Shown in pieces: positions 28,661 to 37,418 of a stretch of DNA of 64,000 nt. Position 1 is the stretch's first letter. Each line of letters starts with the position of its first letter. Below the pieces are notes generated by a model that saw only the letters and a list, made by a program, of their open reading frames with translations, searched no databases and was not told the origin of the DNA. The stretch covers positions 558,001-622,000 of the forward strand of contig NZ_LT607751.1 in NCBI RefSeq assembly GCF_900090305.1. Direction: 5' to 3'. Source of the DNA: Micromonospora siamensis. Its GTDB lineage: Bacteria; Actinomycetota; Actinomycetes; Mycobacteriales; Micromonosporaceae. Both the position numbers and the translations under genes were made by a program.

Positions 28661-29047
28661 TCAGGCCGACATCTCCAGGTACGGCGACAGCCGCAGCGCC
28701 AACTCCTCGACCGAGTCGACCTCGCCACTGGTCAACGCCTCGGTCAGCGCCATCCGTTCCTTGGCCGGCATGGAGAGGCGCAGGCCGGAACGGCTCAGGA
28801 AGACGCGCGTCGCGGCCCAGGCGAGCCCCGCGTTCCACAGGTCGAGGGGACGCCAGATCATCAGCCCGTGCATCAGCGCTGCGGCCTTGTCCAGCGCGGT
28901 CGGGTAGACGGCCCGTCCGATCAACCGAGCGTGCGGCCGGCCTGCCGCCGCCACCAGGATCCCGGCGTCCCGCACCTGGCTTCGCGGCCCGGTGTGCTCG
29001 GCCAGGAGGGTGAGCAGGTCTTCGGCGTCCGGCCAGGGATGCGTCAC
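28661..29047 (-). CDS. Doc/Fic-like toxin component with degenerate active-site motif
   Basis: A 128-aa protein resembling the short Doc-type toxins of actinobacteria: QVRDAGILVAAAGRPHA, YPTALDKAAALMHGL, then WAATRVFLSRSGLRL. At the place of the Fic motif HxFx(D/N)GNKR it has RPLDLWNAGLAW (66-77), so the His and the GNKR signature are missing. AMPylation or EF-Tu phosphorylation by the usual mechanism is therefore unlikely unless the variant motif works differently. The ATG overlaps the antitoxin stop by 4 bases. Confidence 0.7.
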   Translation of the reverse strand: MTHPWPDAEDLLTLLAEHTGPRSQVRDAGILVAAAGRPHARLIGRAVYPTALDKAAALMHGLMIWRPLDLWNAGLAWAATRVFLSRSGLRLSMPAKERMALTEALTSGEVDSVEELALRLSPYLEMSA

Positions 29048-29250
29048 CGGTCACCCAACATTTCGAAGAACTCCGCGTCCTCCGCGAAGACCCGCCTGGC
29101 GGCCTGACGGGTCCACTCGTCCCGTTCGTGCCGGTCCAGGTACGCCTGAACCGCCACCTCGACCGTCTTGTGCATCGACCGGTGCTCCGCCTCGGCGAGC
29201 TCCTTGAGCCGCTGCTCGACCTCGGGCTTCAGGTTCAGGGTGAAGGCCAT
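29044..29250 (-). CDS. Ribbon-helix-helix antitoxin
   Basis: A 68-aa Arc/CopG-like protein: FTLNLKPEVEQRLKELAEAEHRSMHKTVEVAVQ is a typical ribbon-helix-helix, and the acidic C-terminal tail (VFAEDAEFFEMLGDR) would wrap the toxin. The ATG at 29250 lies just after a promoter-like sequence, so the mRNA may be leaderless. It is coupled to the Doc-like gene and probably represses its own operon. Confidence 0.78.
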   Translation of the reverse strand: MAFTLNLKPEVEQRLKELAEAEHRSMHKTVEVAVQAYLDRHERDEWTRQAARRVFAEDAEFFEMLGDR

Positions 29251-29256
29251 ACCAGA

Positions 29257-29285
29257 TTTGTATAACTCGTTCGTGGGCACGTCAA
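29257..29285 (-). promoter_or_regulatory. Candidate promoter of the toxin-antitoxin operon
   Basis: On the minus strand TTGACG is followed by an AT-rich GTTATACAAAT. With a 17-base spacer the -10 is TACAAA and the transcription start falls at or next to the antitoxin ATG, which would make the message leaderless. Confidence 0.4.
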
Positions 29286-29392
29286 CCACGCTGGGCACCA
29301 CGTCTCCTCCCGCTGCGTCGGCAGAGTCGAGAAGTCGTCCACGCCCGGGATCTGGATCGCCGGGTTCAGTTGCACCCCGCGCACTGTCGCCT

Positions 29393-29872
29393 TCACGACC
29401 AGGCGCGGCGCAGGGCCACCGCGGCCTCCAACTCCAGCAGGGTCACCTTGCGCGGCAGGCCCCCGCCGAAGCCGACCAGCTTGCCGCCCGCGCCGACGAT
29501 CCGGTGACAGGGCACGATCACCGGGACGGGGTTGCGGTTGCAGGCCACCCCGACCGCCCGGGCCCCGCCCGGATCGCCGACCGCCCGGGCCACCTCGCCG
29601 TAGGTGAGCGTCTCGCCGTACGGGATCCGGGTCATCTCCCGCCACACCGCCCGTTCGAAGTCCGAGCCGCGCGGCGCCACCACCGGCACGGTGAACTCGG
29701 TCAGCTCGCCGGCGAAGTAGTCGCGCAGCTCCGCCACCGCCCGGGCGGCGAGCCCGTCGCCGGGCTCCTCGACCGCCGACTCCACCCGGCCGAAGTGCGC
29801 GCCCCGGACCGCCGCGTCGTCGGTGGCCACGGAGAACTCGCCGATCGGGGTGTCGAGCACGGTCCAGCGCAT
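29393..29872 (-). CDS. ogt: Methylated-DNA-protein-cysteine methyltransferase
   Basis: A 159-aa suicide repair enzyme that removes O6-alkyl groups from guanine. The active-site motif is PVPVIVPCHRIVGAGGKLVGFGGGLPRK with acceptor Cys in PCHR. The helix-turn-helix region IPYGETLTYGEVARAVGDPGGARAVG precedes it. The ATG at 29872 gives MRWTVLDTPIGEFSV, a normal start. Confidence 0.95.
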   Translation of the reverse strand: MRWTVLDTPIGEFSVATDDAAVRGAHFGRVESAVEEPGDGLAARAVAELRDYFAGELTEFTVPVVAPRGSDFERAVWREMTRIPYGETLTYGEVARAVGDPGGARAVGVACNRNPVPVIVPCHRIVGAGGKLVGFGGGLPRKVTLLELEAAVALRRAWS

Positions 29873-29932
29873 CCGGCCATTCTGCCCCGGCGCCGAGCGT
29901 GCCGGAACGCTCACCCTGTGGCGTTGCCCTGG

Positions 29933-30463
29933 ATGGCTACCGTACAGATCGTGGCCACGGGAACACTGATCTTCCTCGTCATCGGCGGCGTCGGCGTCGC
30001 CGTGCTGGCCCTCGGGCTGCTCGGCACCGGGCTGCTGCACCTCGGTGGTCCGGACGTCGACGGTCCGGTGTCGCTGGAGGCGGTGGCCGGCTTCGTCGGG
30101 GCGTTCGGCTTCGGCGCGGCGATCGTCAACGAACTGCTCGGCGGGCGTACCCCCGGGATGCTGGCGGTCGCGGTGGCCGGCGGCGCGTTCGCCGCGGTGC
30201 CCACCGCCTGGCTGGCGTCCCGGCTCAGCCGGGCGGCCCGGGACATGCGCACCGACCCCACCCCCACCCGCGACCACCTGGTCGGCGCGATCGGCCTGGT
30301 GGTCACCCCCGTCCCCGTCGACGGCTACGGCGAGGTGCGGGTCCGCCTCGCCGGGCAGCCGGTGAAGCTCAACGCCCGCGCCGACCGGCCGATCCCGGTC
30401 GGCGTCCGGATCTTCGTGGTCGAAGCGCTCAGCGAGACCAGCGTCCACGTCGAAACCTACTGA
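29933..30463 (+). CDS. NfeD-like membrane protein, partner of flotillin
   Basis: A 176-aa protein with hydrophobic segments at the N-terminus (TLIFLVIGGVGVAVLALGLLG), in the middle and near GMLAVAVAGGAFAAVP, then a soluble OB-like C-terminal domain (LVGAIGLVVTPVPVDGYGEVRVRLAGQ). This is the NfeD pattern. It sits 13 bases before the flotillin gene, and NfeD-flotillin operons organise membrane microdomains in other bacteria. The ATG at 29933 or a GTG at 29918 could be the start. Confidence 0.75.
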   Translation: MATVQIVATGTLIFLVIGGVGVAVLALGLLGTGLLHLGGPDVDGPVSLEAVAGFVGAFGFGAAIVNELLGGRTPGMLAVAVAGGAFAAVPTAWLASRLSRAARDMRTDPTPTRDHLVGAIGLVVTPVPVDGYGEVRVRLAGQPVKLNARADRPIPVGVRIFVVEALSETSVHVETY

Positions 30464-30476
30464 ACGGACAACCCCC

Positions 30477-31967
30477 ATGCCCCTGCTCGTCGCCATCGGC
30501 GGCGCGGTCCTCCTCGCCGTCGTCCTCGTCCTCTTCGTGCTCTCCCGGATCAAGGTGGCCGGCCCCAACGAGGCCTTCATCGTCACCGGCCGCAAGGGCC
30601 GCACCACCCAGACCGCCGACGGCGGCCGACACACCGACATGTCCGGGCAGAAGGTCGTCCTGGGCGCCTCGGTCTTCGTGCTGCCGGTGGTGCAGAAGCT
30701 CCAGTCGCTCGACCTGTCCAGCCGCCGGATCGACGTCGGCATCCGCGGCGCGGTCAGCAAGCAGGGCATCCGCGCCGACCTGCACGGCGTGGCGATCGTC
30801 AAGGTGGGCGGCACCGAGGACGCGATCCGGGCCGCCGCCCAGCGTTTCCTGCACCAGCAGGACGAGATCGACAACTTCACCCGCGAGGTGCTGGCCGGCG
30901 CGCTGCGCTCGATCGTCGGGCGACTCACCGTCGAGGAGGTGATCCGGGACCGCGCGGCGTTCGCCAGCGCGGTCGCCGAGGAGGCCGAGCACTCGATGAC
31001 CAACCAGGGTCTCGTGCTGGACGCCTTCCAGCTCCAGGACATCATCACCGAGGGGTCGTACCTGGCCGACCTGGGCCGTCCGGAGGCCGCCCGGGTGCTC
31101 AAGGACGCGGCCATCGCCGAGGCGCGGGCCCGGCAGCAGGCCGAGCAGGAGCGGTTGCTCGCCGAGGAGGCGATCGCCGAGGCGAACCGGAACCTCGCCC
31201 TCAAGCAGGCCGGCATCCAGGCCGAGATCGACGCGGCGAAGGCGAAGTCCGCGGCGGCCGGGCCGCTCGCCCAGGCCGAGCGGGACCAGGCGATCCTCAC
31301 CGAGCAGCAGAAGGTCGCCGAGCGCAACGCCGAGCTGAAGCAGCGCCAACTGGACACCGAGGTGCGCAAGCCGGCCGACGCGGCCCGGTACAAGGTCGAG
31401 CAGGAGGCGGAGGCGGCCCGCAACGCCGCGGTGCTGAACGCCGACGCCCGGCGGCAGGCCACCATCGCCGCCGCGCAGGCCGAGGCCGAGCAGGCCCGGC
31501 TCACCGGTGAGGGCGAGCGGGCCCGGCGGGCCGCGCTGGCCGAGGCGAACGCGATCGAGGGCGCCAAGGAGGGTGAGGCCGAGCAGCGCCGGCGCTCCGC
31601 GATCGCCGAGGCGGTCGAGCGGGAGGGCCAGGCCGAGGCCGCGGCCATCCAGGCCCGGGGTCAGGCCGAGGCGGAGGCGATGGCCCGCAAGGCCGAGGCG
31701 TTCGCCGCGTACGGCGAGGCCGCGGTGCTGGACCTGCTGGTCAAGGTGCTGCCGCAGGTGGTCGAGGCGGCCAGCGCGCCGATCGGGGCGATCGACAAGA
31801 TGACGGTGATCTCCACCGACGGGGCGTCCTCGTTGACGAAGTCGGTGGCCGGGAACGTGGCGCAGGGCCTCCAGCTCGGCTCCGACCTCACCGGCATCGA
31901 CCTGCCGGGGCTGCTCGCCAAGCTGGGCGCCGCGCACAGCAACGGCAAGCCCGCCGTCGACGCCTGA
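30477..31967 (+). CDS. Flotillin-family (SPFH) membrane-microdomain protein
   Basis: A 496-aa protein: an N-terminal membrane anchor (LLVAIGGAVLLAVVLVLFVLS), an SPFH/PHB domain to about 200 (GPNEAFIVTGRKG, SLDLSSRRIDV) and a long Ala/Glu-rich coiled coil to about 410 (repeated AEAE, EAIAEANRNLALKQAGIQ). It scaffolds membrane domains with NfeD proteins. The gene ends in a strong terminator. Confidence 0.93.
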   Translation: MPLLVAIGGAVLLAVVLVLFVLSRIKVAGPNEAFIVTGRKGRTTQTADGGRHTDMSGQKVVLGASVFVLPVVQKLQSLDLSSRRIDVGIRGAVSKQGIRADLHGVAIVKVGGTEDAIRAAAQRFLHQQDEIDNFTREVLAGALRSIVGRLTVEEVIRDRAAFASAVAEEAEHSMTNQGLVLDAFQLQDIITEGSYLADLGRPEAARVLKDAAIAEARARQQAEQERLLAEEAIAEANRNLALKQAGIQAEIDAAKAKSAAAGPLAQAERDQAILTEQQKVAERNAELKQRQLDTEVRKPADAARYKVEQEAEAARNAAVLNADARRQATIAAAQAEAEQARLTGEGERARRAALAEANAIEGAKEGEAEQRRRSAIAEAVEREGQAEAAAIQARGQAEAEAMARKAEAFAAYGEAAVLDLLVKVLPQVVEAASAPIGAIDKMTVISTDGASSLTKSVAGNVAQGLQLGSDLTGIDLPGLLAKLGAAHSNGKPAVDA

Positions 31968-31977
31968 CGCGCGAAGG

Positions 31978-32005
31978 AGGGCCCCCGGGGAGATCCGGGG
32001 GCCCT
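31978..32005. terminator. Terminator between flotillin and cca
   Basis: An 11-bp stem of GGGCCCCCGG and its complement closed by an A-T pair, with loop GGAGAT, between the convergent flotillin and cca genes. No long T run. Confidence 0.75.
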
Positions 32006-32010
32006 TCGGG

Positions 32011-33471
32011 TCAGGACGTGACGCCCTGGTCCCGGGCCCAGCGCAGCAGCTCCGCCTCGGCCTCGTCGCGGTCCAGCGGGCCGCGTTCCAGGCGCAGCTC
32101 CTTGAGGTGCTTCCACGCCTGGCCGACCACCGGCCCCGGCGGTACGCCGAGCAGCTCCATGATCGCGTTGCCGTCGAGGTCCGGGCGGACCCGGGCCAGG
32201 TCCTCCTCGGCCGCGATCCGGGCGATCCGCTCCTCCAACGCGTCGTAGTCGGCGGCGAGCGCGGCCGCCTTACGCCGGTTGCGGGTGGTGCAGTCGGAGC
32301 GGGTCAGCTTGTGCAGCCGGGTCAGCAGGTCACCGGCGTCGGTGACGTACCGGCGCACCGCCGAGTCGGTCCACTCGCCCCGGCCGTACCCGTAGAAGCG
32401 CAGGTGCAGGCCGACCAGCTTGGTCACCTGGGCGGTGACGTCCTTGGAATAGCGCATGGCCTTCATCCGGGCCTTGGTCAGCCGGGCGCCGACCACCTCG
32501 TGGTGGTGGAAGCTGACCCGGCCGTCCGACCCGACGGCCTTGGTGGCCGGCTTGCCGGCGTCGTGCATCAGCGCGGCCATCCGCAGCACGAAGTCGCAGC
32601 CGTCGGACTCCAGCGCCATCGCGTTGCTCACCACGGTGAGCGTGTGCTCGTAGACGTCCTTGTGCTGGGCGTGCTCGTCGATGGTCAGCTTCAGCCCGGT
32701 CAGCTCGGGCAGGAAGCGTTCGGCCAGGCCGGTGTCGACCAGCAGCCGCAGCCCGGTGATCGGGTCGGCGCCGCAGAGCAGCTTGGTGAACTCGTCGCGG
32801 ATCCGCTCGGCGGTGATCCGGTCCAGGTCCGCGGCCATCTCACCCATCGCCACCCGGACGTCCGGGTGGACGGCGAAGCGGAGCTGGGCGGCGAAGCGGG
32901 CGGCCCGCAGCATCCGCAGCGGATCGTCGCCGAACGACTCCCGCGGGGTGCCCGGGGTACGGATCACCTTCGCGGCCAGGTCGTCCAGCCCGCCGTACGG
33001 GTCGGTGAAGCGGTGCTCGGGCAGGCTCACAGCCATCGCGTTGACGGTGAAGTCGCGGCGGCGCAGGTCGTCGGTGAGGCTGGTGCCGTACTCGACGACC
33101 GGGTTGCGGCTGACCTGGTCGTACGCCTCCGCGCGGTAGGTGGTGATCTCCAGCAGCAGGCCGTCGCGCCGGCAGCCGATGGTGCCGAACTCGCGGCCGG
33201 TCTCCCAGATCGCCTCGGCCCAGCCCTTGACGATCCGCAGCGTCTCGTCCGGGTGGGCGTCGGTGCAGAAGTCGAGGTCGTTGCCGAGCCGACCGAGCAG
33301 GGCGTCGCGGACGGAACCGCCCACCAGGTGCAGTTCGTGCCCGGCGGCGGCGAACCGGCGGCCCAGCTCGTCGGCGACCGGGCTGACGCGGAGCAGTTCG
33401 GCGACGGCGTTGCGCTGTGCTGCGGTCAGCTCGCGACGGTCGGCGGCGTGGGATGCGGAGGCTTCGGACAT
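32011..33471 (-). CDS. cca: CCA-adding tRNA nucleotidyltransferase
   Basis: A 486-aa class II nucleotidyltransferase that builds or repairs the tRNA 3' CCA. The head has GGSVRDALLGRLGNDLDFCTDAHPDE with the catalytic DxD, followed by RRRDFTVNAMA. An HD-type motif (LMHDAGKPAT) occurs in the C-terminal half, as in many actinobacterial enzymes. ATG at 33471. It is divergent from murJ across a 129-base promoter region, the same arrangement as in Mycobacterium and Streptomyces. Confidence 0.95.
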   Translation of the reverse strand: MSEASASHAADRRELTAAQRNAVAELLRVSPVADELGRRFAAAGHELHLVGGSVRDALLGRLGNDLDFCTDAHPDETLRIVKGWAEAIWETGREFGTIGCRRDGLLLEITTYRAEAYDQVSRNPVVEYGTSLTDDLRRRDFTVNAMAVSLPEHRFTDPYGGLDDLAAKVIRTPGTPRESFGDDPLRMLRAARFAAQLRFAVHPDVRVAMGEMAADLDRITAERIRDEFTKLLCGADPITGLRLLVDTGLAERFLPELTGLKLTIDEHAQHKDVYEHTLTVVSNAMALESDGCDFVLRMAALMHDAGKPATKAVGSDGRVSFHHHEVVGARLTKARMKAMRYSKDVTAQVTKLVGLHLRFYGYGRGEWTDSAVRRYVTDAGDLLTRLHKLTRSDCTTRNRRKAAALAADYDALEERIARIAAEEDLARVRPDLDGNAIMELLGVPPGPVVGQAWKHLKELRLERGPLDRDEAEAELLRWARDQGVTS

Positions 33472-33600
33472 GGGATCGCCAGCCTATCGGGCCCGGGCAG
33501 GAACTGATCCGCCGGGCGCGGGTATGAAACGGGCGTTGACTAAGGTCTGGGGCGTGCGGGCCGGTGGTCCGGCTCCGACGTCACCCCTTGGAGGCTGGAG

Positions 33601-35346
33601 ATGAGCGGCGGGCTCTACCGCAGCGCCAACGCCACGCCGGACGGCGCGATCCCGCCGACGGACGAGGCGACCTTCATCTCGGCCGAGCCGCTGAACCAGC
33701 CGGCGGTGGAGGCGACCGCGCCGCCGACCGAGCAGGTGGCCGAGGGCAGCGCGGCGGCGAACAGCGCGGTGATGGCCGCCGGCAGCCTGGTCAGCCGGGG
33801 TACGGGCTTCCTGCGCAACCTGATGATCGGCGCGGCGCTCGGCGGCGGTCTGGTCGGCAACGCGTACACGACGGCCCAGTTCCTGCCCAGCCAGGTGTAC
33901 GAGTTCCTGCTCGGCGGGGTGCTCACCAGCGTGCTGATCCCGGTGCTGGTCCGGCGGCGCCGCTCGGACCCGGACCGGGGCGACGCGTACGCGCAGCGGC
34001 TGCTCACCCTGGCCGTGCTCGCGCTGGGCATCGCCGCGCTGCTCACCACGGCCGGCGCCCAGTTCATCACCCTGCTCTACGCCAGCGGCCAGAACGGCGA
34101 CTACGTCGGCCTGGTCAACAAGCTGTCGTACCTGATGTTGCCGATGCTGTTCTTCACCGGCGTGAGCGCGTTGATCGCCGCGGTGCTGAACACCCGGGGC
34201 CACTTCGCGGCACCGATGTGGGCGCCGATCCTGAACAACCTGGTCGTCATCGGCACCTGCGCGATCTACATCGCCACCTTCGGCACCGACCTGCTGAAGC
34301 CCGAGGAGATGGGCACGGCCCGGATCCTGGTGATCGGTGGCGGCACCCTGCTTGGCGTGGCGGTGCAGGCGGTCGGCCTGCTGCCGGCGCTGCGCAAGGT
34401 GGGTTTCCGGTGGAGGTGGCGCTTCGACTTCCGCGAGTTGGGGCTGCGCGAGCTGGCCAAGCTCGGCGCCTGGATGTTCTGCTACGTGGCGGCCAACCAG
34501 CTCGGCCTCTTCGTGATCGTCAACCTGTTGACCCGCGCCGCCGGGGACGACAAGGCCGGCATCATGATCTACAACAACGTCTTCCTGCTGATCATGATGG
34601 CGCACGGCATCGTCGCGGTCTCGATCATCACGGCGTTGATGCCGAGGATGAGCGCCGCCGCCGCGGACGGCCGGTTCGCCGACATCACCGCCGACCTGTC
34701 CCGGGGCATCCGGACGGTCAGCGCGGTGCTCGCCCCGATCGCCGTGGTCTACGCGGTGCTCTCCGGCCCGCTCGCGGTGATGGTCTTCCGGTACGGCGCG
34801 TTCACCAGTGAGAGCGCCCTGCTCACCTCGACGGTGCTGCTGGTCGGCGCGCTCGGGCTGGTGCCGTTCGCGATCAGCCAGCTGCTCACCTTCGGCTTCT
34901 ACGCCCTCCAGGACACCCGCACCCCGGCTCTGGTGATCATCGGGGTGGTGGCCCTGCGGACGCTGCTCCAGTTCGTCTTCTACCTGGTCTTCCCGGGGAG
35001 TTTCGCGGCGGCCGGGATGATGCTCGGCAACGCGATCTCCTACCTGGTGGCGGTGGCCGCCTCGGCGATGCTGATCCGCCGTCGGGTCGGCCGACTCGGC
35101 CTGGGCCGGATCACCCGCACCGTCGGCCGGGTGGCGGTCGCCGCGCTGGGCGCCACGCTTGTCGGCCTGGTGCTGGTCCGGCTGCTGCCCGGCGACCCGG
35201 CCGAGCTGAGCCGACCGGCCGCGCTGCTCCAGCTGGTGATCGGCGGCGCCGCGATCGGCCTGACCTACCTCGGACTGGCCGCGATGCTGAAGATCGGGGA
35301 GATCACCGAGGTGATCGGCATGGTCCGCCGCCGGCTGGGCCGCTGA
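33601..35346 (+). CDS. murJ: Lipid II flippase MurJ (MviN)
   Basis: A 581-aa polytopic protein of the MOP superfamily that moves lipid II across the membrane for peptidoglycan synthesis. About 14 hydrophobic segments are visible, beginning NSAVMAAGSLVSRGTGFLRN, a typical MurJ start. The ATG at 33601 follows TTGGAGG. In M. tuberculosis MurJ is fused to a pseudokinase; here the pseudokinase is the separate next gene. Confidence 0.95.
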   Translation: MSGGLYRSANATPDGAIPPTDEATFISAEPLNQPAVEATAPPTEQVAEGSAAANSAVMAAGSLVSRGTGFLRNLMIGAALGGGLVGNAYTTAQFLPSQVYEFLLGGVLTSVLIPVLVRRRRSDPDRGDAYAQRLLTLAVLALGIAALLTTAGAQFITLLYASGQNGDYVGLVNKLSYLMLPMLFFTGVSALIAAVLNTRGHFAAPMWAPILNNLVVIGTCAIYIATFGTDLLKPEEMGTARILVIGGGTLLGVAVQAVGLLPALRKVGFRWRWRFDFRELGLRELAKLGAWMFCYVAANQLGLFVIVNLLTRAAGDDKAGIMIYNNVFLLIMMAHGIVAVSIITALMPRMSAAAADGRFADITADLSRGIRTVSAVLAPIAVVYAVLSGPLAVMVFRYGAFTSESALLTSTVLLVGALGLVPFAISQLLTFGFYALQDTRTPALVIIGVVALRTLLQFVFYLVFPGSFAAAGMMLGNAISYLVAVAASAMLIRRRVGRLGLGRITRTVGRVAVAALGATLVGLVLVRLLPGDPAELSRPAALLQLVIGGAAIGLTYLGLAAMLKIGEITEVIGMVRRRLGR

Positions 35347-35659
35347 CCACCGCCCGCCACGTACCGTGACCGCGGATCACCAGGCTGGGGACACGCCTGT
35401 GGATAACTCAGCGATTCGCCGGTCAGCCGCCGGTTCGGCCTGTGGACAACCAACCGGAAGGATGAGGGTGGGGGGCTGATCGGAGGGGAATCCCAGGGCG
35501 GCTCCACGGAGTCGCCACACCGGCCGCAACCCCTCCTACGACTACTTGCGGTCAACCTCTAGATTGGCTAGTACATGTGCCAGCAACGTGGCCGACAACG
35601 GTCACAACCGGACGGCCCACCGACCACTGGCACCTCGCAGGCGACGGCGGGAAGATGAC
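35347..35659. promoter_or_regulatory. Intergenic region with two perfect DnaA boxes
   Basis: 313 bases between murJ and the pseudokinase gene. TGTGGATAA at 35398-35406 and TGTGGACAA at 35441-35449 are perfect DnaA boxes on the reverse strand, 43 bases apart. The part after 35540 could be coding if the pseudokinase starts further upstream. Confidence 0.6.
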
Positions 35660-37390
35660 ATGTCGAGGGAACGGGCAACCCGGGTAAGGTCGCTCTCGAC
35701 GGGTACGGCAGGCACCGGTGCTCCGGCGACTCCGACCGGGCCGGTTCCTTCGACGGCGGAGCGGGAAGCCACCATGCCCAGCAGCACGGGTCCATCGATC
35801 GACACGATCACCGAGGGAGGACGGGTGACCCAGGTCGGCGAGGGTCAGGAGGCGGAGGAAAGCGCTCCGCCGGTCATGACCTTCGGTGCTCCCACGGCCG
35901 GTGAGATCCTCGCCGAGCGGTACGAGCTGGTCGAGCACATCAACAACGACAGCGCCGGCCGGTTGGTCTGGCGCGGGGTCGACGTCGTGCTGCGCCGGCC
36001 GGTGGCGGTCGTCATGCGCTACCCCGGCGGCGACTCCGCCACCGAGATGCTCCAGGCCGCCGTCGCGGCCAGCCGGGTCATCCACCCCAACCTGGTCGGT
36101 GTCTACGACGCCATCGACGAGGACGACCGGGCGTACGTGGTCCGCGAGTGGGTGGACGGCCAGTCGCTGCGCGAACAGGTGGCGGCCGAGGGTCCGCTGG
36201 ACCCGGCCCGGGCGACCGCGGTGGGCAACGCGGTGGCGAGCGCCCTCGCCGCCGTGCACGCCACCGGCATGGTGCACGGCAACGTGCACCCGGGCACCGC
36301 CATGATCAGCGACGAGGGCCGGGTGGTGCTGGCCGACGCGCGCACCGACGGCGCCGACAGCCAGGAGAACGACGTCCGGGCGGTCGGCGGGATCCTCTAC
36401 TTCGCACTCACCGGGCACTGGCCGCACAACGAGGCCCCGCTGCACGGTGCCACCGCCGGGCACGGCCGCGCCGCCATCCCCGACGCCGTACGCGACGCCA
36501 GTGGCGCGATCGCGGCGCCCCGGCAGGTCCGGGCCGGCGTGCCGGCGTACCTCGACGACCTGACGATGGACCTGCTCGACCCGGAGATCGCGCCGCCCTC
36601 CTCGGACGTGCTCGCCGCCGAGCTGGCCCGGCTGGACATCCCCGCCGACGACCACTTCCTGGAGAGCGCCGGCACGCTGCGGTTCACCGCCGAGCCGGAC
36701 GACGACCGCTCGCCGCTGGCCGCCGCGGGCGGTCGCAAGGTGGCCATCGGCATCGCCGGTCTGCTGGCGGTGGCCCTGGTCGGCCTGCTGATCGGGATCA
36801 GCACGTTCGGCGGCGACGGTAAGGACCCGGGCAAGGAGCCGGTCGCGCAGCCCACCGCCAGCGCGCCCGCCGTCGAGGACACCACGCCCGCCGCGGCCAC
36901 CGTCCGCAAGCTCGACATCGGGGCCGTGAAGATCGTCGACCCGGACAGCAGGAAGCGCGACGAGCTCGACGACGCCGACAAGGTGACCGACGGCAGCCTC
37001 GACGAGGGCTGGGAGACCCAGAGCTACACGACCGCCAAGTTCAGCAACTACAAGTCGGGCATGGGTGTCTGGATCGACCTGGGCGCCCCGCACACCGTCA
37101 AGTCGGTGCAGGCCGTCGTCTCGGCCAGCGGTGCGACCGCTCAGATCTTCGCCGGAAGCGCGACCTTCCCGTCCTCCAGCTCGGGCGACAAGCAGCTGGT
37201 CAAGAGCTACAAGCCGGTCGGCGACGCGCTCGAGCAGTACGACGGCACCACGATGACCTTCAGCAACGGCTTCAACGCCGACCAGAAGTACCGCTACCTG
37301 ATGCTCTGGATCACCGAGCTGCCGCAGAAGGAGGACGGCAGCGGCAAGTACAAGATCGGGGTCCAGGAGATCACCGTCCAGGGGTCGTGA
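35660..37390 (+). CDS. MurJ-partner pseudokinase with membrane segment and extracellular domain
   Basis: A 576-aa protein homologous in layout to the C-terminal part of mycobacterial MviN (Rv3910). The kinase-like domain (about 75-330) has lost catalytic residues: VAVVMRY has Met where VAIK has Lys, HGNVHPG replaces HRDLKPxN, and LADAR replaces DFG. A membrane helix (IGIAGLLAVALVGLLIGI) lies near 360-380. The outer C-terminal domain (VWIDLGAPHTVKSVQAVVSA) resembles a discoidin-like fold. In mycobacteria this module recruits FhaA after phosphorylation. The ATG at 35660 is one of several possible starts; 35774 or the GTG near 35825 after GGGAGGA are alternatives. Confidence 0.85.
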   Translation: MSRERATRVRSLSTGTAGTGAPATPTGPVPSTAEREATMPSSTGPSIDTITEGGRVTQVGEGQEAEESAPPVMTFGAPTAGEILAERYELVEHINNDSAGRLVWRGVDVVLRRPVAVVMRYPGGDSATEMLQAAVAASRVIHPNLVGVYDAIDEDDRAYVVREWVDGQSLREQVAAEGPLDPARATAVGNAVASALAAVHATGMVHGNVHPGTAMISDEGRVVLADARTDGADSQENDVRAVGGILYFALTGHWPHNEAPLHGATAGHGRAAIPDAVRDASGAIAAPRQVRAGVPAYLDDLTMDLLDPEIAPPSSDVLAAELARLDIPADDHFLESAGTLRFTAEPDDDRSPLAAAGGRKVAIGIAGLLAVALVGLLIGISTFGGDGKDPGKEPVAQPTASAPAVEDTTPAAATVRKLDIGAVKIVDPDSRKRDELDDADKVTDGSLDEGWETQSYTTAKFSNYKSGMGVWIDLGAPHTVKSVQAVVSASGATAQIFAGSATFPSSSSGDKQLVKSYKPVGDALEQYDGTTMTFSNGFNADQKYRYLMLWITELPQKEDGSGKYKIGVQEITVQGS

Positions 37391-37418
37391 CCGGCCGGCC
37401 GGAACCAGGTAGGTCGCG

